A stretch of 64,000 nucleotides of DNA. It comes from Vreelandella subterranea (GTDB lineage Bacteria > Pseudomonadota > Gammaproteobacteria > Pseudomonadales > Halomonadaceae). This document shows, one piece after another, positions 38,258-48,252 of the stretch. A model generated the notes under the pieces. The model did no database searches, was not told the DNA's origin, and saw only the letters and a program-made list of their open reading frames with translations. Made by a program: the position numbers and the translations under genes. Numbering within the stretch: position 1 is the first letter of the stretch; the number at the start of each line of letters is the position of its first letter. Where the stretch lies: assembly GCF_900111305.1 (NCBI RefSeq), contig NZ_FOGS01000006.1, positions 176,932 through 240,931 on the forward strand, read 5' to 3'.

Positions 38258-39217
38258 ATGGCTGTATTCACTCCGCTTAGCGACGCACAGGTCGCTACGT
38301 TTTTAGAAAAATTTGATGTCGGTAATTTCTTGTCGCTGAAAGGCGTGACGGCGGGGACGGAAAATTCGACCTTTTTTGTGACCACCGACCGCCGCGAGCT
38401 GGTATTGACCCTGTTCGAACAGGGCGAGCATGCCGAGCTGCCGTTTTTTGTCGAGTTATTGGACTACCTGGATGAACACCGCCTGCCGGTTCCCGGCACC
38501 GTTCACGATCGCGAAGGCATCGCACTGCATAGCCTGGCCGGCAAGCCCGCGCTGCTGTTTCCGCGCTTACCAGGGCGTCATCCAGAGGCGCCCAACCTGG
38601 CCCAGTGCCACGCTTTGGGTGATACCCTTGGTCGAATGCACGTTGTGTCAAAGCGCTTCCCCGGCCACCGCCCTAACCCGCGGGACCTGCATTGGCTTCA
38701 TGCCATGCATCACAGGGTGCTGACTTACCTGAGCCCAGACGACCAGACGCTGATGAAAGACGAGGTCGATGACTTCGAAAGTGCCTTCGCCCAACACGAT
38801 GAGTTGCCTCAGGGCGCGCTTCATGGCGACCTGTTCCGCGACAACACGCTGTTTGAAGGCGATGAGCTTGGCGGCATTATCGACTTTTACAATGGCTGCA
38901 CCGGTGACCTGCTGTTTGACCTCGCCATTGTGATTAACGACTGGGCTTCCAACGAGGACGGTACCTTGAACGGCGAACGCTATGCGACCATTCTGAGCGC
39001 GTATCAGGCACGCCGTTCGTTAACGGCAGATGAGCAAGCGCTATGGCCGACCATGCTGCGCATGACGGCGCTGCGTTACTGGCTCTCGCGCCTGCTGGTG
39101 GTTTACGTGGACCCGCCCGCCCACGACTTGACCCCCCACGACCCCGACCGTTTCCGCACTATCCTGAAAGCGCGCATCACCCATGGTGCATTACCACTGC
39201 CCGAGGCATCTTCATGA
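38258..39217 (+). CDS. thrB: Homoserine kinase, ThrB type II (APH-fold)
   Basis: Phosphorylates homoserine for threonine synthesis. 319 aa of the aminoglycoside-phosphotransferase fold, beginning MAVFTPLSDAQVATFLEKFDVG; catalytic loop LHGDLFRDNTLF near residue 190 and metal-binding IIDFYNG near 208. This type II enzyme replaces the GHMP-type ThrB in pseudomonads and relatives and lies beside polA there too. Start ATG 38258 is by homology; the frame is open upstream. The stop overlaps the speA start by four bases. Confidence 0.9.
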   Translation: MAVFTPLSDAQVATFLEKFDVGNFLSLKGVTAGTENSTFFVTTDRRELVLTLFEQGEHAELPFFVELLDYLDEHRLPVPGTVHDREGIALHSLAGKPALLFPRLPGRHPEAPNLAQCHALGDTLGRMHVVSKRFPGHRPNPRDLHWLHAMHHRVLTYLSPDDQTLMKDEVDDFESAFAQHDELPQGALHGDLFRDNTLFEGDELGGIIDFYNGCTGDLLFDLAIVINDWASNEDGTLNGERYATILSAYQARRSLTADEQALWPTMLRMTALRYWLSRLLVVYVDPPAHDLTPHDPDRFRTILKARITHGALPLPEASS

Positions 39218-41130
39218 ACGAAGCGTCCACCAACCGTTCAGCCCAACGCGCTCGTCGCACCTGGAACATTGACCAGTGGGGGAGTGGTTACTTCGACGTG
39301 GATGACCAGGGCCAGGCACTGGTGCGCCCTTTAGGCAACGATACCGAGGGGCCAGCACTCCCGCTAAGCGGCCTTGTACGCCAACTCCAGAAAACCGGAT
39401 TACGCCTGCCGGTACTGGTACGCTTTAGCGATATTCTGCATGACCGCGTCGAACAGCTATGCGGCGCCTTTGACGCTGCCATGCACGACCTTGACTACCA
39501 GGGCGGCTACACGGCGGTTTACCCCATCAAGGTCAACCAGCAGCGGCGCGTGGTGGAAGAAATTCTGGCCACCGCCGAACGGGGCCGTGGCCGTGTCGGT
39601 CTGGAAGCCGGCAGCAAGCCCGAGTTGCTGGCGGTGCTTGCCCTCTCAGAGGGTGGCTCTTCGCTGATCGTTTGCAACGGCTATAAAGACCGTGAGTACA
39701 TCCGCCTGGCACTGCTGGGCGAGAAACTCGGCCATCGGGTTTACCTGGTGGTAGAAAAACTCTCGGAGCTCGATGTCATTCTTGAAGAGGCTCGTGAGCT
39801 GGACGTGACACCGCGTATCGGCCTGCGTGCCCGGCTTGCCTCCGTCGGCAAAGGCAAATGGCAAAATACCGGCGGTGAAAAATCCAAGTTTGGTCTCACG
39901 GCCAGCCAGATCCTGACCGTCGTGGAGACACTGCGCGCCCAGGATGCCCTGAATAGCCTGCAGCTTGTGCACTTCCACCTGGGTTCACAGATTGCCAATA
40001 TCCGCGATATTCAGCGCGGCCTGCGGGAGTGCGCACGCTTCTATCAAAACCTGATGACCCTGGGCGCCCCGATTGATACCGTCGATGTAGGCGGTGGCCT
40101 GGGCATCGACTATGAAGGCACCCGCTCCCGCAGCGACTGCTCCGCCAACTACTCAATGCGTGAGTATGCCCGCAACGTGGTCAGCGCCTTTGCCCAACTT
40201 TGCCAGGACGCCAACCTGCCTCAGCCGCATCTGATCAGCGAGTCCGGCCGGGCACTGACCGCCCATCATGCCGTACTGATTACCAACGTGATTGGCGACG
40301 AACGCATCGATGACACGCCGCCCGAGCGTTCCCAACAGGATGACCTGCAAGTGGCCGCGCTATGGCGGGTCTTTGAGCAGTTGGCAGACCCTCAGGAGCC
40401 TCGCGCGCTGGTCGAAGCGTGGCATGATTTGCTCCAGGCGGTCAGCGAGTTACAGGACCGCTTCGTGCTGGGGCTCAGTGATATCAACGCCCGCGCCGAA
40501 GGCGAGCGCCTGTATATGGCCGCATGCGCGAGACTGCGCGGCCAACTGGATACCCGCAACCGGGCGCATCGCGACATCCTGGATGAGCTCGCGGAGAAGC
40601 TGGCCGATAAGCTCTTCGTCAACTTCTCGCTGTTCCAGTCAGTACCCGATGTCTGGGGCATCGAGCAGATTTTCCCAGTACTGCCGTTAAGCGGGCTGGA
40701 TCAACCCCCAACGCGTCGAGCGATTATTCAGGACATCACCTGCGACTCCGATGGCCGCATCGATAGCTACGTGGATGGACAAGGTATTGAAAGCACCTTG
40801 CCGATTCCTGAGTGGGAAACCGAGGATGAGCGCTGGCTGGGCTTTTTCCTGGTGGGCGCTTATCAGGAAATTCTCGGTGATTTGCACAACCTGTTCGGCG
40901 ATACCGACTCGGTGGATGCGGCCCTTGGCCCCGACGGTGAGTGGCAGCTTTCCAATGCCCAGGCGGGGGATACGGTGGCGGAGGTGCTCGCCTACGTGAA
41001 CTTCGATGCCCGGGTCCTGAAGCAAAAACTCACCGAACAGCTGGCGGCCAGTGGTTTTTCCGCCCATGAGCAGGCGCACTTTGCCGCCAGCCTGAGCGAC
41101 GGATTGGAAGGCTACACCTACCTGGAGTAG
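39214..41130 (+). CDS. speA: Biosynthetic arginine decarboxylase
   Basis: Converts arginine to agmatine for putrescine synthesis; PLP-dependent fold III. 638 aa. PLP lysine in YTAVYPIKVNQQRRVVE (near residue 107), GLEAGSKPELL, the glycine loop VDVGGGLGIDYEG, and ISESGRALTAHHA. Start ATG 39214 overlaps the thrB stop (ATGA), replacing a longer open frame from 39043. Ends at a bidirectional terminator. Confidence 0.96.
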   Translation: MNEASTNRSAQRARRTWNIDQWGSGYFDVDDQGQALVRPLGNDTEGPALPLSGLVRQLQKTGLRLPVLVRFSDILHDRVEQLCGAFDAAMHDLDYQGGYTAVYPIKVNQQRRVVEEILATAERGRGRVGLEAGSKPELLAVLALSEGGSSLIVCNGYKDREYIRLALLGEKLGHRVYLVVEKLSELDVILEEARELDVTPRIGLRARLASVGKGKWQNTGGEKSKFGLTASQILTVVETLRAQDALNSLQLVHFHLGSQIANIRDIQRGLRECARFYQNLMTLGAPIDTVDVGGGLGIDYEGTRSRSDCSANYSMREYARNVVSAFAQLCQDANLPQPHLISESGRALTAHHAVLITNVIGDERIDDTPPERSQQDDLQVAALWRVFEQLADPQEPRALVEAWHDLLQAVSELQDRFVLGLSDINARAEGERLYMAACARLRGQLDTRNRAHRDILDELAEKLADKLFVNFSLFQSVPDVWGIEQIFPVLPLSGLDQPPTRRAIIQDITCDSDGRIDSYVDGQGIESTLPIPEWETEDERWLGFFLVGAYQEILGDLHNLFGDTDSVDAALGPDGEWQLSNAQAGDTVAEVLAYVNFDARVLKQKLTEQLAASGFSAHEQAHFAASLSDGLEGYTYLE

Positions 41131-41157
41131 CCCTGACTTACCCGGTCTTTACAAAAC

Positions 41158-41187
41158 AACGGCCACCGACTCTGTCGGCGGCCGTTT
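41158..41187. terminator. Bidirectional terminator between speA and the FAH-family gene
   Basis: Stem AACGGCCACCGAC (41158-41170) / GTCGGCGGCCGTT (41174-41186), one mismatch, loop TCT. A T-rich tail follows on the minus strand and a short one on the plus strand. Confidence 0.8.
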
Positions 41188-41198
41188 GCGGCGGCGGC

Positions 41199-41864
41199 TC
41201 ACTCAACCACGCTGGTGGTAATATCCAACCCCCCGGTCAGCGTCATGCGCAGCTTGGCGCCCCGGTGCAGCTCGCCCACCCCCACCGGCGTCCCGGTCAA
41301 AATGACATCACCGGCTTCCAGGGTGAAATGGCGGCTCATCTCCGCAACCAGGGTGGGGATGGTAAAAATCATGTCGGCACCTTCACCGTGCTGGCGTTCT
41401 TCGCCGTCAATTTCCAGCTTGAAGGCCAGCGCGTTCCAGTTCGGCACGCGGCTTAACGGCAAAAACGGAGATAGCGGGCAGGCACCGTCAAATGCCTTGG
41501 CAATCTCCCAGGGGTGACCTTTCTCTTTCAGCTCGGTTTGAACATCGCGCAGCGTTAAGTCAAGCGCCAGCCCCAGCCCGGTAATAGCCGCGCTGGCTTC
41601 ATCCGGCGTGGCATCGCGGATGGTCTTGCCGACTAGAAGCGCCAGTTCAATCTCGTAGTGAACCTCACCACGATGGAAAGGCGGTGACAACGGCTGTTGA
41701 ATATCCACGACGCTGGTCGACGGCTTAATGAACAGCAGTGGCTGGCTGGGAACCGGGTTATCCAGCTCTTTGGCGTGGTCAGCGTAGTTGCGCCCGACAC
41801 ACACAACCTTGCCCAACTCGTAGGGAAACGCTTGACCATCGGTAAATTGAGGAACAAAACGCAT
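41199..41864 (-). CDS. Fumarylacetoacetate hydrolase family protein (YcgM-like)
   Basis: 221 aa from ATG 41864, preceded by AAGGAG; the longer frame from 41939 lacks support. FAH fold with VVCVGRNYADHAKEL near residue 20, metal-binding Glu residues in HYEIELALLVGK and Asp in LALDLTLRDVQ, and GHPWEIAKAFDGACPLSPF. YcgM-type members act as oxaloacetate decarboxylase/tautomerase or acylpyruvase; the exact substrate is not evident. It follows ectD on the same strand by 83 bp, possibly by chance. Confidence 0.88.
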   Translation of the reverse strand: MRFVPQFTDGQAFPYELGKVVCVGRNYADHAKELDNPVPSQPLLFIKPSTSVVDIQQPLSPPFHRGEVHYEIELALLVGKTIRDATPDEASAAITGLGLALDLTLRDVQTELKEKGHPWEIAKAFDGACPLSPFLPLSRVPNWNALAFKLEIDGEERQHGEGADMIFTIPTLVAEMSRHFTLEAGDVILTGTPVGVGELHRGAKLRMTLTGGLDITTSVVE

Positions 41865-41947
41865 GATGGAGTGACTCCTTATGATGCACACATAGTAGCA
41901 AGCGCACCAGTCTACCCCACCCATGCGATTGTTCCACACCTGAGTGG

Positions 41948-42943
41948 TTACCGGTTTGCCCCTATTAACGACTGGGCGTCGTCTTCAGGTTCATGAGCAA
42001 GAAAGCTCGGACGCTGCGCTGGCGCCGCATAAGGCTCGCGGCAACGGTTATCGGGGCGGTTGAACACGAAAAAAACGTTGCTGCGCGGATCGGGCGACAG
42101 GTTGGCATTGGAGGCATGCAGCGTGTTGCAGTCGAACAGCAGGAGGCCACCTGCCTGCCCCTTGGGTGCCTCGATGCCATGCTCGGCCACCAGCTCCGTC
42201 AGCGCTTCTTTACTTGGCACACCGATTTCCTGCATTTTAAGCGAGCTTTTGTAGTTGTCTCCTGGCGTTTCCCCCAGGCACGGCACGAATTTCTTGTGCG
42301 ACCCGGGGATCAACATCAAGGGGCCGTTAAATTCGTGGTTTTCTGTCAGGATCAGTGAGGCACTCACGGCATGCATGTTGGGCATACCGTCTTCAGCGTG
42401 CCAGGTTTCAAAGTCGGAGTGCCAGTTGAACCCCTTGCCGGCAAACCCTGGCTTATAATTGATGCGCGACTGATGCACATAGGGGTCAGCGCCGATAAGT
42501 TGCCGCGCGGCGCCCGCCAGGCGCTCATCCTGGGCGAGCTCGCCCATGCGCTGCGAGAGAAGGTGCACGGCAAACAACGAACGAATTTCCTGGCTTTCCG
42601 GCTCGGTAATGCTGAAAGGCTTGTCACGATAGGCTTCATTGTTCATGAGCGTCTGCATTTCCCGACGCAGCTCATCGAGCTCTGAACCGGAAATCAGGTT
42701 GGGAATGAACAGAAACCCTTTACGCTCGAACTCGTCGAGTTGCGCCTGGCTAAGCGGACCTGTCAGGTGACGACCTTTGACAACATCTTCCTGGCGCGGC
42801 TGCCAGAGTGATGCAGGCGCTTCCGACAACCGCGACGGATAAGGATCCTTGACCATCGAAAGCTGCGCCGACGGTACATCTGCCATTTCGCTGTACTGCT
42901 TCTGCGTTTTTAAAACATTGAGAGGTGTATTGCTGACTGTCAT
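41948..42943 (-). CDS. ectD: Ectoine hydroxylase
   Basis: Fe(II)/2-oxoglutarate dioxygenase that makes 5-hydroxyectoine from ectoine, a compatible solute protecting against salt and heat. 331 aa. The EctD signature FNWHSDFETWHAEDGMP lies at 172-188, giving iron ligands H175 and D177, with H276 in CNTLHASNANL. AAGGAG precedes the ATG. ectABC is not in the window, which is normal for Halomonas where ectD stands apart. The upstream 300 bp is a likely site of osmotic control. Confidence 0.97.
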   Translation of the reverse strand: MTVSNTPLNVLKTQKQYSEMADVPSAQLSMVKDPYPSRLSEAPASLWQPRQEDVVKGRHLTGPLSQAQLDEFERKGFLFIPNLISGSELDELRREMQTLMNNEAYRDKPFSITEPESQEIRSLFAVHLLSQRMGELAQDERLAGAARQLIGADPYVHQSRINYKPGFAGKGFNWHSDFETWHAEDGMPNMHAVSASLILTENHEFNGPLMLIPGSHKKFVPCLGETPGDNYKSSLKMQEIGVPSKEALTELVAEHGIEAPKGQAGGLLLFDCNTLHASNANLSPDPRSNVFFVFNRPDNRCREPYAAPAQRPSFLAHEPEDDAQSLIGANR

Positions 42944-43246
42944 CTAATCCACTCCTTGTATGATTAAATTTCAGATCATTCTCAGAACAATCATCTTGCA
43001 GTGCACAAGGTAGACAATATCAGTCCCCCTGCAAGGCATGCCCGCTCAGTTCATAACATGGGTTACGTGAAAAAAATTCACTTTTTGAGTAAGCAAGCAC
43101 AGAAGGGCTCATGAATGTTATATGGCCTGTTTAACCCGATTCAAGTCGACGCCCATCCACATCAGTACAAAACATCACCATAAAAATCACCTGTAGAACC
43201 CCTGTATACTTTATGATCAAACACTTTATTGAGCACCGGAGGTCTC
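42944..43246. other. Divergent regulatory region between ectD and the ABC operon
   Basis: About 300 bp, AT-rich, no reading frame. Contains the small inverted repeat GTGAAAAAAATTCAC (43067-43081) and, for the rightward operon, a TATACT at 43205-43210 without a good -35. I cannot assign promoters with confidence. Confidence 0.4.
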
Positions 43247-43912
43247 ATGCTGATCCTGCAGCAACTTCACAAAACATTCAGCACGCCGCAGGGAGAGCTA
43301 CCGGTACTCAACGGTATCGACCTGGCGCTTGACCAGGGCGAGAGCCTGGCATTGATGGGCGAGTCGGGCAGTGGCAAATCGACGCTTCTGCATCTCGCAG
43401 CAGGCCTTGATCTGCCCGATCAGGGCCGTATCAGCATTGATGGTCACGAGCTTTCTACCCTGGACGAACCCGCACGCGCCAGACTTCGCCGTGAGCATCT
43501 CGGGCTTGTTTTTCAGCAGTTCCATCTGGTGCCCAGCCTGAACGTCATCGATAACCTGCGACTTCAGGCCCGACTGGCGGGCCGCGAGGACGCCGAATGG
43601 ACCGCCCACCTGATGGCGCGTCTAGGGCTTTCCGGCCGCGAGGCCTACTACCCCGAGCAGCTGTCGGGTGGGCAACAACAGCGCCTGGCGATTGGTCGCG
43701 CGCTGGCCGCTCGCCCCCGGCTGTTGCTCGCGGATGAGCCCACCGGCAACCTTGACGAGCAAAGCGCTGATACCGTCCTCGCGTTATTGCTCGACCTGGT
43801 AAAAGAGACGCGTTGTGCCTTGTTGATGGTGACCCACAGCGCCCGCGTGGCAGCACCGCTGAGTCGCCTGGTGCGCCTGCATATGGGCCGCTTGAAGGAT
43901 AATGCCCCATGA
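43247..43912 (+). CDS. ABC transporter ATPase, LolD/YbbA-like
   Basis: 221 aa from ATG 43247, after CCGGAGG; a TTG at 43229 extends the frame without support. Walker A GESGSGKSTLLH (about 38-49), signature LSGGQQQRLAIGRAL, Walker B LLLADEPTGNLDEQSA, typical of MacB/LolD-class ATPases that work with FtsX permeases on mechanotransmission rather than import. Overlaps the permease gene by four bases. Divergent from ectD. Confidence 0.92.
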   Translation: MLILQQLHKTFSTPQGELPVLNGIDLALDQGESLALMGESGSGKSTLLHLAAGLDLPDQGRISIDGHELSTLDEPARARLRREHLGLVFQQFHLVPSLNVIDNLRLQARLAGREDAEWTAHLMARLGLSGREAYYPEQLSGGQQQRLAIGRALAARPRLLLADEPTGNLDEQSADTVLALLLDLVKETRCALLMVTHSARVAAPLSRLVRLHMGRLKDNAP

Positions 43913-46434
43913 TGCTTCGCGTATTGCTCACCCTGCTGAGCCACTATCGCCGCCATCCCGGCCAACTTGCCATGCTGCTGCTTGGGCTTTGGGTTGCAAG
44001 CGCCCTATGGAGCAGCGTGCAAGCCGTCAACGCGACCGCCAAGGACAGCTACGCCCGTGCCAATGCGCTGTTCAGTGCCAACGTTGACGAGCTGGCGCGG
44101 CGCGATGGCCAGCCGCTCACCCGCGAGGACTACCTGAGCCTCCGGCGAGCCGGCTTGCCCGTCTCGCCGATGCTGGAAGGCACCCTGGAAATCGATGGGG
44201 AACGCCTGACCATCGTCGGCATTGACCCGCTCACTTTGCCAAGCAGCAACACGCTGGGCACCAACGGTACCGCGTTGACAGCCTTTATCACGCCGCCCTG
44301 GCAAACCCGGCTCGCACCCGACACGCTCGACTTGCTGGGGCTTTCGCGTCAGCAGGCGCCAGGCATGACACCTGCTGTCGATAATACGGGAGACAGTGCG
44401 GGAGATGGTGCTGGAGCTAGTAGCCAGCGCCTACCCCCGCTGGCACTGCGCGCCGACCTCCCACCGAATACCCTGGTGATGGACATCGCCGCAGCCGCCC
44501 GGTTGCTGGATCGCGATAACACCTTGAACCAGTTGGTCACCGCCCCGGGTGCGCTATCAACAGCGCCCGAAGGCTACCGGCTTACCCGGGCCGCGACGCT
44601 GGCATCGCCTGAACAGCTCACCGAGAGCTTCCACCTCAACCTCACCGCCCTGGCGCTGCTGTCGTTAGTCGTCGGCCTGTTTATCGTCCAGGCCGCACTG
44701 GGGCTTGCCATGGAACAGCGCCTGACAACGCTAAGAACGCTGCGCGCCCTGGGCGTCCCCGCCGCCACACTCGTTATGGCCATGCTGCTCGAGTTGCTGG
44801 TACTCGGCGTGCTGGGCGCCGCGCTTGGGCTGGCCAGCGGCATCTGGCTGGCGGGCCAGCTACTCCCTGACGTGGCCACGACGCTGTCGTCGCTTTATCA
44901 GGCCGACGTCAATCGAAGCCTGGTGCTGCCATGGCACTACTGGGTAGGCAGTCTGGCGATTACCTTCGGCGGCCTGCTGCTGGCGGGTAGCGGTGTCCTC
45001 TGGCGGGCCGCTCGCCTCAACGTGCTGGCCCTGGGCCAGTCCCGGGCATGGCGGCTAGCCTACCAGCGCCAGCTAAAGCGCATGACGCTTGGTGCCGCCG
45101 CGGTGGCCTTTCTCGCCCTGGGGTTAGCACTGTGGCTTGGCCTACTACCGCCCGGCCAGGGCGTCCTGGTCAGCTTTGGGTTTGTTGCCGCGCTACTGTT
45201 GGGCAGCGCGCTATGCCTGCCGCCGCTGATAAATGGGGTGCTCCACCTGCTGCAGCGGTGGCTCCGCCGTCACCCGCTTGCCCACTGGGCGGTCGCCGAT
45301 ATTCAGCTACAGCTGCCGCGTCTTTCCCTGGCCATGATGGCGCTATTGATTGCGCTGGCCACCAACCTGGGCGTCAGCAGCATGGTCGGTGGCTTTCGCC
45401 TTACCTTCCTGGACTGGCTGGACCAGCGGCTGGCCGCCCCGTTATATATCAATGCCTCGCCGTCGACCTTGACCCCCATGCTGGATTGGCTCGATGCCCG
45501 GCCTGACGTTGCCGAAACACTGCCTACTGCCCGCGGCAGCGTCGACCTGCTGGCAGTGGACGATGCGCAGGAACAAGGGGCCCGCGAGCGCATTGCGCTG
45601 TTCGGCATCACCCCGGCAGCCACCATCACCGACCGCTGGCCGCTGCTTGATACCATCTCAGGAAGGTCCGCTGCCTGGGCGTCGCTATCGGCGAACAGCG
45701 TGTTTATCAACGAGCAGATGGCCGTGGCACAGCAGCTCGCACCAGGTGACGAAGTAACGCTGGATACCCCGCAAGGAACGAGACCATTTGAGATTGCTGC
45801 GGTTTACCCTGACTACGGCAACCCACGTCGGCAGATCCTGGTACCCACAGAAGTGCTTATTCAGCGCTTCGGCGGCGAGGTTGCCTCAATAGGCCTGGTA
45901 GTCAACGACAACGCTGACCATCAGGCCTTACGTGAGGCACTGGCGAATAGTTTTGATGTATCCCCGGAGGCGATGGTCGATCAACAGGAAATCAAACGGC
46001 TGGCGACGCAAATTTTCGAGCGCACCTTTACTATTACCCGTGCTTTGAACGGCCTTACACTGGGCGTCGCGGCATTAGCGCTGCTGGCGACACTGCTGGC
46101 TCAGGCGCGAGATCGACAGCGCCAACTGGCGTCACTATGGGCACTTGGCGTGCCGCGTAAAACGCTGACCCTAATGCCGCTCTTTCAACTCGGCGGGCTG
46201 GCATTGTTAACCGGAGTAGTCGCGATCCCGCTGGGCATTGCCATTACCTGGACGCTCGTGGCCATCATCAACGTTGCCGCGTTTGGCTGGCGGCTACCGC
46301 TCTACCTTTTCCCCTGGGATATACTCATCACCCTGGCCACCGCGCTGGGCGTGGCGGTGACTGCCGCCGCCCTGCCATCGCTTCAGCTGTGGCGGACCTC
46401 TCCCCAGGCGATGCTCAACCAGGGGGCCACATGA
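43909..46434 (+). CDS. FtsX-like ABC permease (two FtsX domains)
   Basis: 841 aa inner-membrane protein: TM1 near residues 17-35, a periplasmic domain of about 200 residues, a first FtsX core of three helices (about 245-365), two middle helices (about 395-440), a second periplasmic domain, and a C-terminal FtsX core (about 715-835, NGLTLGVAALALLATLLAQ). This doubled architecture is that of YbbP/LolCE-like permeases. Between its ATPase and an AttH-like lipoprotein, it probably exports or extracts a lipid or hydrophobic substrate. Confidence 0.9.
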   Translation: MMLRVLLTLLSHYRRHPGQLAMLLLGLWVASALWSSVQAVNATAKDSYARANALFSANVDELARRDGQPLTREDYLSLRRAGLPVSPMLEGTLEIDGERLTIVGIDPLTLPSSNTLGTNGTALTAFITPPWQTRLAPDTLDLLGLSRQQAPGMTPAVDNTGDSAGDGAGASSQRLPPLALRADLPPNTLVMDIAAAARLLDRDNTLNQLVTAPGALSTAPEGYRLTRAATLASPEQLTESFHLNLTALALLSLVVGLFIVQAALGLAMEQRLTTLRTLRALGVPAATLVMAMLLELLVLGVLGAALGLASGIWLAGQLLPDVATTLSSLYQADVNRSLVLPWHYWVGSLAITFGGLLLAGSGVLWRAARLNVLALGQSRAWRLAYQRQLKRMTLGAAAVAFLALGLALWLGLLPPGQGVLVSFGFVAALLLGSALCLPPLINGVLHLLQRWLRRHPLAHWAVADIQLQLPRLSLAMMALLIALATNLGVSSMVGGFRLTFLDWLDQRLAAPLYINASPSTLTPMLDWLDARPDVAETLPTARGSVDLLAVDDAQEQGARERIALFGITPAATITDRWPLLDTISGRSAAWASLSANSVFINEQMAVAQQLAPGDEVTLDTPQGTRPFEIAAVYPDYGNPRRQILVPTEVLIQRFGGEVASIGLVVNDNADHQALREALANSFDVSPEAMVDQQEIKRLATQIFERTFTITRALNGLTLGVAALALLATLLAQARDRQRQLASLWALGVPRKTLTLMPLFQLGGLALLTGVVAIPLGIAITWTLVAIINVAAFGWRLPLYLFPWDILITLATALGVAVTAAALPSLQLWRTSPQAMLNQGAT

Positions 46435-47567
46435 ATTATTCCCGGTTATCGACTGCGCTCGTGGCGATGGCATGCGCCGCCCTCATCGGCTGCCAGGAAT
46501 CCCCCACCGATGCGGCCCCCCAAGGGTTTGCCGGGCTGGGGGCAAACGCGGAGGAATTTGCTCAGGCGGATGCATCCACGCCATTGAGTTTCCCCCGGGA
46601 TCACGGGGCGCACCCCGACTACCGCATCGAGTGGTGGTACCTGACCGCCAACCTTGAAGACGACCAGGGCCAGCCGCTCGGTCTTCAATGGACGCTGTTT
46701 CGCCAGGCGCTGACACCCCCTGACGAGCGCCCTGCGCCGTCGCCATGGGCAGTGGACCAGGTGTGGATGGCGCACCTGGGGATTTCCCGGGGAGAAACAC
46801 ATGTTGCCGCCGAACGCTTTGCGCGTAGCCACAGTGAACACGCCAATGGGCAAGCGGGCGTCGAAGCGGCGCCGTTTCAGGCCTGGATTGATGACTGGTC
46901 ACTCGAAAGCCGGCCAGACGCCAACTTTGAGGATTTTACCCTACAGGCCTACAGCGGTGAGGGGGCTGAGCGTTCGGGTTACACGCTTAACCTCAGCGCT
47001 CAAGGCCCATTGATCTGGCACGGAGAGAATGGGTTTAATGCGAAAACCGTCGAGGGCCAGGGGTCGCGCTACTACAGCCAGCCGTTCCTAAACATCACCG
47101 GCCGTGTCACGCTGAACGGTGAAACCCGCGAAGTCAGCGGCCAAGGCTGGCTGGACCGCGAATGGAGCAGCCAACTGCTCACCCCGGAACAGACCGGCTG
47201 GGACTGGTTTTCGCTGCATCTGGACGATGGGCGCAAGCTGATGGCCTACCGGTTAAGAGGCGGCGGCGAAGCCGGGGGCGACTATGTCTTTGCTCATTTA
47301 ATCTCGGCGGATGGGCAGACCCAGCTCATCGGCGCCGACCGCGTCACGCTGACGCCGTTGGCAACGCAGACCGTCGCCAACCGAGATATCCCCACGCGCT
47401 GGTCGCTGACGCTGCCCGACGCCGACCTGCAGCTTACCGTCGAAGCACGCCACCCAAATCGCTGGATGCCCACTTCGGTACCCTACTGGGAAGGCGATGT
47501 CGTAGTTCGCCAGGCAGAAACGCAGGAAAAGATCGGGGTTGGCTATCTGGAGATGACGGGGTATTGA
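46431..47567 (+). CDS. AttH/CrtC-family lipocalin-like lipoprotein
   Basis: 378 aa from ATG 46431, overlapping the permease stop (ATGA). Signal peptide with lipobox LIGC, lipid-modified Cys21. The body is a two-lobed lipocalin-like domain as in AttH and carotenoid 1,2-hydratase: FPRDHGAHPDYRIEWWYLTANL, GLQWTLFRQAL, GQGWLDREWSSQLL, GWDWFSLHLDDGRKLMAY. The ATPase-FtsX-AttH trio is widely conserved; the substrate is not known to me. Confidence 0.88.
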   Translation: MNYSRLSTALVAMACAALIGCQESPTDAAPQGFAGLGANAEEFAQADASTPLSFPRDHGAHPDYRIEWWYLTANLEDDQGQPLGLQWTLFRQALTPPDERPAPSPWAVDQVWMAHLGISRGETHVAAERFARSHSEHANGQAGVEAAPFQAWIDDWSLESRPDANFEDFTLQAYSGEGAERSGYTLNLSAQGPLIWHGENGFNAKTVEGQGSRYYSQPFLNITGRVTLNGETREVSGQGWLDREWSSQLLTPEQTGWDWFSLHLDDGRKLMAYRLRGGGEAGGDYVFAHLISADGQTQLIGADRVTLTPLATQTVANRDIPTRWSLTLPDADLQLTVEARHPNRWMPTSVPYWEGDVVVRQAETQEKIGVGYLEMTGY

Positions 47568-47607
47568 TCAAACACTATGGATCGTGCTGGCAAGGCGTCA
47601 ACTTGGC

Positions 47608-48252
47608 TTAGGCGCGCTCAAGGAAGAGGGCCATCAGGGGGGTATTGATGTAGAAGTTGCTGCGGCCGACTTTGGTTTTGTCCAGCAGGCCGATGCTGGC
47701 CAACTCATCAAGATATTTGGTAGCGGTAATACGGCTGACGGCCAAATCTTCCATCACGAACTCGATTTTCGTATATGGGTGGTTGAACAAGTTGTTCAGC
47801 AGTTCCTGCCGGTAGATTTTGGGGCATTCATCACGCATACGGTGTTTGGTGTGCTGCATCAATTCACGGATCTGACCAATCAGGTCAATGGTTTGCTGAG
47901 CGGTCTGGCTGATACCTTCCAGCATATAAAGAAGCCACGGCTCCCAGTTACCGGTATCGCGCACGGCCTGTAGTTGCCGGTTTTAGTCGGCTTTGGTCTG
48001 GATCAGATAGCGGCTGAGATACAACACGGGCAAGTCGAGAAGACCTTTAGCGACCAGGTACAGCATGTTGATGATACGCCCCGTCCGGCCGTTGCCATCA
48101 TAGAACGGGTGAACGCTTTCAAACTGATGGTGGATGATGGCCATTTTGACCAATGGGTCGGCGTCACACAGTTCGTCATCGTTAATGTAGTCCACCAGGT
48201 TGCTCATCAACGCTTCGATTTCCTGGGCTGACTGGGGCGGCTCATAGACCAC
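47608..48252 (-). pseudogene. Broken Fic-family (AMP-transferase) gene
   Basis: Two halves of one Fic protein in the same frame on the minus strand. The first (48252-47983) has the catalytic loop HPFYDGNGRTGR and ends LSRYLIQTKAD, then a TAA stop where Tyr is expected; the frame continues through NRQLQAVRDTGNW into the C-terminal winged-helix part (47964-47608). The N-terminal 150 or more residues of a normal Fic protein are missing: an in-frame TAG lies 15 bases before the first half. So the gene has both lost its 5' part and gained a nonsense mutation. Next to a tRNA cluster, consistent with decayed mobile DNA. Confidence 0.85.
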
